DNA from: Acidobacteriota bacterium
Lineage (GTDB): Bacteria; Acidobacteriota; Terriglobia; Terriglobales; Acidobacteriaceae
NCBI GenBank assembly: GCA_021799945.1
Contig: JAJYZK010000178.1
Span: 1 to 6,629, forward strand
DNA length: 6,629 nt
Direction: 5' to 3'
The stretch's first letter is position 1. Every line of letters starts with the position of its first letter. Both the position numbers and the translations under genes were made by a program. Below the pieces are notes generated by a model that was not told the DNA's origin, did no database searches, and worked only from the letters and a program-made list of their open reading frames with translations. Positions 6,526-6,629 of this stretch are shown piece by piece.

Positions 6526-6629
6526 TGAGCCGGTTTCGGAAATTCGGGCAGGGGGGGATCGTTGGAGCGGTTGTTCCCGGACGGCTGCGATAGCATTTTC
6601 CGGGATGGTATGGACCGAAGCTGCGAACC
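6526..6629 (+). promoter_or_regulatory. Leader / expression platform after the riboswitch
   Basis: No coding sequence can be supported in the last 104 bases. TCCCGGA (6575-6581) and TCCGGGA (6599-6605) are perfect complements with a 17-base loop and could form the switching hairpin of the expression platform. There is no T-run after it, so control of translation initiation is more likely than termination. Two ATGs directly after the stem (6605 and 6610) lack a convincing Shine-Dalgarno, so the true start probably lies to the right of the window. Confidence 0.35.

Noticed and set aside
6330..6593. Small + strand open frame of 87 codons across the riboswitch
   Set aside because: It coincides with the conserved cobalamin riboswitch, and the translation has no protein-like features.
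6605..6629. ATG at 6605 or 6610 as start of the riboswitch-controlled gene
   Set aside because: There is no convincing Shine-Dalgarno and only six to eight codons are visible, so nothing can be supported.

Overview
The window is GC-rich, fully packed chromosomal DNA. The mix of genes is a periplasmic PQQ dehydrogenase with a di-haem cytochrome c and an exported ThuA-like protein, a large secreted GH95-like glycosidase, and a B12-riboswitch leader. This is the style of a heterotrophic, polysaccharide-using soil bacterium, most likely an Acidobacteriota (Solibacter/Terriglobia-like) genome. That placement is inference from protein style and gene neighbourhood. No rRNA or other phylogenetic marker is present.

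Layout: (1) positions 1-101 are the last 32 codons of a + strand gene, probably a ROK-family sugar kinase. (2) A 107-bp spacer holds a small palindrome, a GC-rich hairpin and a strong Shine-Dalgarno. (3) A tightly packed + strand operon follows: an exported ThuA-like protein (209-1117), a di-haem cytochrome c whose start overlaps the ThuA stop (1117-2004), and a PQQ-dependent alcohol-dehydrogenase-like quinoprotein (2076-3686). (4) After a 94-bp convergent spacer, a long - strand gene (6183 to 3781) encodes a secreted (alpha/alpha)6-barrel glycosidase resembling GH95. (5) Divergent from it, the + strand carries a tandem near-repeat (6292-6320), a well-conserved cobalamin riboswitch (about 6335-6525) and leader sequence running off the window. 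The B12-controlled gene starts at or beyond the right edge.

Working model: substrate oxidised by the quinoprotein in the periplasm passes electrons to the co-encoded di-haem cytochrome. ThuA-like proteins are tied to (keto)sugar metabolism, so the natural substrate may be a sugar or sugar-derived alcohol, perhaps released by glycosidases such as the convergent GH95-like enzyme and phosphorylated after uptake by kinases such as the upstream ROK-like protein. The oxidase-cytochrome pairing is well supported by gene order and motifs; the link to sugar release and the substrate are inference.

The points most worth a second look are the HD-W-D metal motif of the quinoprotein (an extra Asp two residues after the catalytic Asp, as in lanthanide-dependent enzymes, but with the usual Glu ligand apparently replaced), a small beta-barrel-like insert inside the second haem domain of the cytochrome, and the B12 riboswitch whose target lies just outside the window.
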